From the NCBI GenBank assembly GCA_914767715.1, contig OU612067.1, positions 11,842,001-11,906,000 of the forward strand: a stretch of 64,000 bases of DNA, given 5' to 3'. The stretch comes from Membranipora membranacea (taxonomy: Eukaryota > Bryozoa > Gymnolaemata > Cheilostomatida > Membraniporidae). The translations under genes and the position numbers were made by a program. Positions 58,746 to 64,000 of this stretch are shown here, one piece after another (the stretch's first letter is position 1; every line of letters starts with the position of its first letter). The notes below the pieces were generated by a model. That model was not told where the DNA came from and did not search any database. It was given only the letters and a program-made list of their open reading frames with translations.

Positions 58746-59809
58746 AATCAAGATTCCTAACTTTAGACAATTTAACTGCTGTCATGTGTTATCAAAGTGT
58801 TGGGAGGCAGGTCTGGAAAGTTATGATCAAGGATCATTTTGCACTTAATACTTCCTGTCACATTAAAACATGCATGCTTATATACAATATCTAATACATA
58901 TCTAATACATCGGCCGTTTATCCCTTTACATTAAGTAAAGGCTAGCTGTCATATCAACAACTATTTGACTGTGGGTATGACAACATAAACTGTTACATTC
59001 AACTCAAACGATTTTGGTGTTGAATATGATCAATATGGTTTAACCGCACTATGACTTCTCTAACCTCTCACAATTGTTTGCTATTTGATATATTTTTGTT
59101 AATTATCACAAGTATTTAACATACCCATTTTTTTGCAATTCTAAGAAACTTTTTTAAGCGGTCGTCAAAGGTTAATAATGATATAATTCTCTATGACACT
59201 ATTATTCTGTCAAACAGGTTTTTCTCTATAACTTCTTTGATATGTGGGCTCCATTTCATTTTTATATAACTGCAAACAAGAAAATGGATCGAGTGACCTG
59301 ACCCGACATTATATTTATCTATCTATATCATCATAAATGTTGGGTCATTAAATTTGACATTTATTATCATATTATTGCAAAAATCTATACTGAAACTAAA
59401 GGATTGTCTACCTGCAGTAGGATTTGCTCAGAGATGATCAAAACTATAATAGTGTGAACAATAATATCATCAGGCAAAAAAGTAATGTCCTGGTTGCTGC
59501 AAAATGAAATGCTGTCAAAATTACAAACATTTGAACTTGGAATGACATAATAATAACACATACATGCCTGGTAATTAAGTCCAAACTCTAGGATACAGTA
59601 GCTGGACCCACGGTACTCAAGCCACGCCCTATCTATAGCCTTGCCTGAATTTCAGCTACTCTTTATATTGTAAAGGGGAACTTTCTAGTACATGTGTGAC
59701 CTGGAAGCACACAGGTCCAACACCTCTAATTATTTCCCCACAATGGACAAAAAAAGAAAAAAATTTCGCAGAAGGTTATGTTGTGAATAATTTAACCAAA
59801 TACAATGTG
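58746..59809. other. no gene recognised
   Basis: 3' flank of copy B. No AATAAA was seen close behind the tail and no other gene is visible. Confidence 0.5.
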
Positions 59810-59955
59810 CGAAAACCCAGGGTCTAGAAGGGTCACGAGTATGTTATCTCCCCTGTCACTAAAATATCTTTGCCTACTCTGCCTTTTTTAGATATTATAT
59901 TTTGATAATTTATAGTGTAAGTAGAGTAGCCTTGTAACTTTCCTAGGCATGACAC
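59810..59955. mobile_element. partial copy of the palindromic MITE
   Basis: Matches about 10755-10890 of the MITE at 10.6 kb: the GGTCTAGAAGGGTC, GTATGTTATCTCCCCTGT and CACTAAAATATCTTTG blocks, then the TTGTAACT-TCCTAGG block, in the same order. The outer arm is missing. Confidence 0.8.
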
Positions 59956-60669
59956 GTCATATGATTCATGGCATCTACATATATGGCAGCCCATCACCAC
60001 AATATCTTCTTGATAGAACATACCTGCTTCAAAAAGAGGGATTTCCCGATTATAGCAAATATAAATCATATTCATTGTAATCTCATCTATAGCAATACGC
60101 TTTCAAAACTTACATTTAAAGGCCCAAGATTTCCGTCTGCAAAATTTTATTCCGATTCTAAGTATTTGTAGGGACAAATTTATTTTGCATTATCACAACA
60201 ATCAAATGAGAGACACAAGATAACTACATTTTTCAAATCTTTATAAACGGAGCATCGTTCATCAACATTCAACAGCACTCAACAACAGCTAGCGATTGTT
60301 TAAAATAATTAAGTTTTGAACTTAACTTAAATATTTCAAACGACTGCTATCAACGCATTCGAAATCTTGTCAATCATTATAGTACAATTATTAGTACATT
60401 TTTTATACATGTCTCTCCGCTGTCTTTTATTTTTCCTGTTATGATTTTGTCACTGCATGCAAAGCCTTCCTAAAAATGATTTTAGACTGACTGTTTGCCT
60501 TGATATACTATTTCCACTCCCCGGATGCCTTATTTATTGGGGAAAAAAAGCTTGCCAGGCATCAGTTTAGCAGTACCAGTAGCCTTATTTAGGTCATTTT
60601 ATCACAGGCTATTACAAATGTGCAAAGCCTACATACAAACACCAATGAAGTTGAAAATAGCACCCTTAC

Positions 60670-60780
60670 AGAAAAAGTTCATCACTAAAAGTTCAATAGC
60701 CAGTTTTATGAAAAATTCATAGTTGAGGGTTTGTTTGTGCAGCCCATAATGCATGTTAAGGCATACTCAGTGACTTATAT
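60670..60780 (+). repeat. short dispersed repeat, copy 2
   Basis: Second copy of the repeat at 38865-38985. Similarity is moderate, over about 100 bp. Confidence 0.5.
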
Positions 60781-63336
60781 GAATTTTGTAGTTCAATAGC
60801 AGTAGGAATTATCATCTCCTAATTTGTATTTATATTTAAACCAGAGTCATTACCCCACAAATTTTATATACATATAGAAAGTCTTTTGTTCTACTAAACA
60901 AAATCAAGGAAGGATTTAGAAGAATAGAAACAAAAGACAGTGGGTATTCTAGTTTGTATCAGCTGATGTGTCTTTTCATTGAAGCCCAGCAGTTTTGAAT
61001 TCGACACACCGTACTAAAATCAAGTGTCAATGCCAATTCCATGTATCCAATTTGGCCCTCAAATTGATGCAACATTGATATATTGAAACATTGTGATTTC
61101 GAAATAGAATTTCAATGCACAGAAAATGTTGCTATACCGAGCTATTACTAAGCAAAAGTATCGGAGAATAATTCATGCAGCAGCAGTGTATTTTTGTCAA
61201 TCAGCCAAAAATTACAAGTGATAATATCAACACACACAATTACTGGTCCACTAAATTTGATTTTGATACTGCAAGGTCTTGGTAGCTTTGGTCTTAGCCC
61301 AGTTTGGTATTTTCAAATTGGCCTATCGTATACCATGCTCACTGAGTTGGAACTTTATCAACATAGGACTGAGGACTAGGAAGTATACATTTCCTGAACC
61401 AAACTTGTCAATTTGATAATTTGATAATCTAGAGAGGCAGTATTTCACTCAGGATAGCAGCATTAGAGCTGCAACAAGTTTGTATCCAATAGTATCCACT
61501 ACTCTTTGACTATGATGCTTTTGAATTTCTCGCTACAAGCTGGTATTACTGGTATGTGGTGTAGAGTCAGTAATGCATCTATCGGAAGGGCTTTGGGGCT
61601 GACCCTACCAATTTTCAGCATGACAATTTTGAAAGACCCCTAAAATATGCATAGTCTTTATGAATGTATTCATTGAATTGAAAATATTCTTGTTTTCAAT
61701 TACCAAGTGCTTACAATCTGTGCAAAGAGCTATTACTAACGTCACTAGGCACTGATTTTCTTCATCCCTGATTTGGGTACACCAATCCACACATTTTAAA
61801 ATTAAGACCAATAAAACAATGGTCTGAAATAACAAACTCAAGCAATTAAATTTGAGTCCATAATTGCAAACAATTTGATATGGTCTTCTACTATAATATA
61901 GCTAGTCTACAGGAGCGAACTCTCACTGTAGGAGCCAATTTAAATATCTCAGAGATGACAATAACAGGATAATCTCATTTACTGAACTCACCATACACAG
62001 ACCATTTATAAGAGATTTTACTAAGTAACATTACAAAGCACATCTTATGTGTAAATACCTAGAGATAACAATCAGCCTTCACTCTATTGATTCTTTGGGG
62101 ATAAGGCTTCACATCCATTGTGAATTTAATGTGAATGAAACTATTTCAAGGAGACAGGAGACACCTATCCTTGTTTAGGTGATCAAACTCAGAGTAGTTC
62201 TCACAAGATGTTTCAATAACAATAACAAACCCAAGTGAAATCACCAAGCAGGGTTTATGGTTGATCTATCACATTTAGTTAGATTCCATTGGGTGATAAC
62301 TGGTCAATAGTGAGTCGAATTTGGGCCTATTCGAAACGCTGGCAATACACAGTACACAAACATGTAAAAATTGCATAATTAAGCGTTAACAGATGAGAAC
62401 AAATGAGTTTCCCTGATCCGACAAATCACTAGAAGTTTTGAAATATTACAACATAACACAGTGGAATTGCTGTGTGTGCCCCTGTAGGATGTATGACATA
62501 CAATGCTTTGATGCTGCTTGAATTTGCTACTCTGTGACAGGGATTTGCGAGATCTTGTTACTATTGGCATTGATATTAGTGTTGCTTGATATGTAAATTT
62601 GCTGTAAGTATGATCTGGTCAAGATATTGAAATTTTGTGGCCTAAAGTTGGAAGAGGCAAGCTCATGAGACTCGACAAATTATCTTATAGGAATTAAAAA
62701 AATGAAGTGTGTATTGAACCGAAATGACTGAGGTAAAATTTTTGTATAAATCTGCCGATCCCTGTTTTAGATTCCGAATATTTTCTGTCATGTGGAAGTT
62801 TCTAATTTTACTGGTTTTTTCTATCATACCTAAGTACCTTTCGTATTCTGCTTTGACAATTAAATATGGGTTCCATCTTCATATTAGGAACAATAATCTT
62901 AGTCAGCATTCAATGCTCATAATCTGATATATTTTAAGTGATCTCATGTTAGAAGACAAGAAAACAGGTTCACATCAAATCTTCATTGTGACATAAATAT
63001 TTTATCATTGTATTGTGTTGAGTGTGAGGCCTCTATTATGATTCACCACTTTTGATTGTTTCAACTTTTGGTAAACAGAAGAATCCTTTATCTGCTGTGC
63101 CTAGTTAAATTCAATAGAGGATAAATTTAGCATGTCAGCTTGCATCAAAAGTTTATATGAGAAAACAGAGTATAAAATTAAAAAAATGCTGCATTAAATG
63201 AAGAAAAAATGCGATAGAACGAGCCTAATAAATTCAGTGATTGGCATCATCACAATGAGGTCACACAAAAAATTGGACGCTTCTAGCATTTGTAGAAATG
63301 CATTTTAATTGAGTCATCTGGTTCTAAGAGGACTTT
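60781..63336. other. no gene recognised
   Basis: 2.5 kb of AT-rich sequence with only short frames. No domain, splice-flanked exon or obvious repeat structure was found. Confidence 0.5.
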
Positions 63337-63712
63337 TTGCCAACATTTCATCATGTTTTACAATTCAAAATTGTTTGCTTTCATATCGTGAATGAAATGG
63401 TAATATATCCATCACACCGATTTCCAAAAAGAGATACACACTTACTTAAACCTCCATTAGACAACTTAAACCACAAAATAGCAACAAACTTTAATATTTT
63501 ACCCTCTTCATTGAGAAGCACTCTTACTTTGAATATGTTTAAGAAAAGGCTAATGCAACATTTTTTTCAGTTTATTGGCATAGTCTTATATTTTTTGTTG
63601 AATCTTTGTTTGTATCATTTTTATTTTTTGCCACTTATGTCACATCATGAAAAACATTTGAAATAATGAATTGTTGCTGACAATAAAAGTATATATATAT
63701 ATATATATATAA
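63337..63712 (+). mobile_element. 5'-truncated LINE, ORF2 C-terminus and 3' UTR
   Basis: The frame at ~63410-63580 has the closing motifs of CR1-group ORF2: a HRFPKRDTHLLKPP block, ILPSSLRS, and FKKRLMQHFF. It is followed by a short 3' UTR with AATAAA near 63683 and a (TA)n tail ending near 63710. Typical 5' truncation. Its tail differs from that of the LINE at 47-51 kb, so it is another family. Confidence 0.7.
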
Positions 63713-64000
63713 GCCTGGACAATAGCTTTCAGTTAATTATTGATGGTTTTTGCACCAAATTAAAGAAATGCAGGGGGAGATAACGAGGAAACCGTATAAG
63801 TCACTGAGTAGTTTAGGTACATAGTCTGATCCGACAAAAGATTTCTAACCGGTATTGGCTGTATACCAATGATGTATTGCATATAACACAATGCTGTATT
63901 GTATTTAACAACAATGCTGCCATTCATACACCAACCGTCGCCAACGACTGTTTTAGTTTCTCCTTTAGAACTGCTCTTTATTTTGTAATGACATTTATTT
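63713..64000. other. no gene recognised
   Basis: Window end; AT-rich sequence without a feature. Confidence 0.5.

Overview
This is a 64-kb piece of an AT-rich animal genome. Genes are split into many short exons with GT-AG introns, most open frames are short, and about half of what can be identified is transposon-derived. Large ectodomains built from fibronectin type III (FN3) modules, a fucolectin-type F5/8 head, a sushi/CCP domain and a membrane-proximal region resembling that of receptor tyrosine phosphatases would suit a sponge or another early-branching or lophotrochozoan invertebrate. The sponge assignment is an inference and not proven by the window.

Layout. (1) 0.6-1.7 kb, minus: one exon of an unrecognised protein with two frame breaks. 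(2) 1.7-6.9 kb: repeats, including an 88-bp minisatellite, a direct duplication and one arm of a long inverted duplication. (3) 7.0-9.6 kb, plus: the last five exons of a receptor gene (copy A), lacking any upstream ectodomain. (4) 10.6-13.7 kb: a palindromic MITE, a retroelement gag start and a LINE reverse-transcriptase fossil. (5) 14.8-28.5 kb, minus: a complete BEL/Pao LTR element bounded by ~642-bp LTRs and a CTTGC target-site duplication. Its reverse transcriptase region is gone, and its place is taken by a multi-exon P-element (THAP9-like) transposase gene; a further repeat is nested near its 3' end. (6) 28.7-58.7 kb, plus: a second, much longer receptor gene (copy B). A candidate signal-peptide exon starts 195 bp beyond the BEL target site. 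Then come a ~7.3-kb intron holding a decayed Gypsy element and a hAT MITE, a two-exon fucolectin domain, about twelve FN3 modules of two exons each, the phosphatase-receptor-like region, a sushi exon, and a transmembrane/tail exon. A CR1/L2-like LINE with an intact 965-residue ORF2 lies in one FN3 intron. (7) 58.8-64 kb: mostly unannotated sequence with a MITE relic and a LINE 3' fragment.

The most notable result is the receptor pair. Copies A and B share intron phases, tail motifs and sequence. FN3 modules in copy B alternate between two types, so the gene grew by duplication of two-domain (four-exon) cassettes flanked by phase-1 introns. Both copies carry different premature stops in the same sushi exon, and both have other lesions. 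Either both are recent pseudogenes of a family with functional members elsewhere, or membrane-bound forms are being lost in favour of secreted ones. All domain names come from pattern recognition by eye; no search was run.
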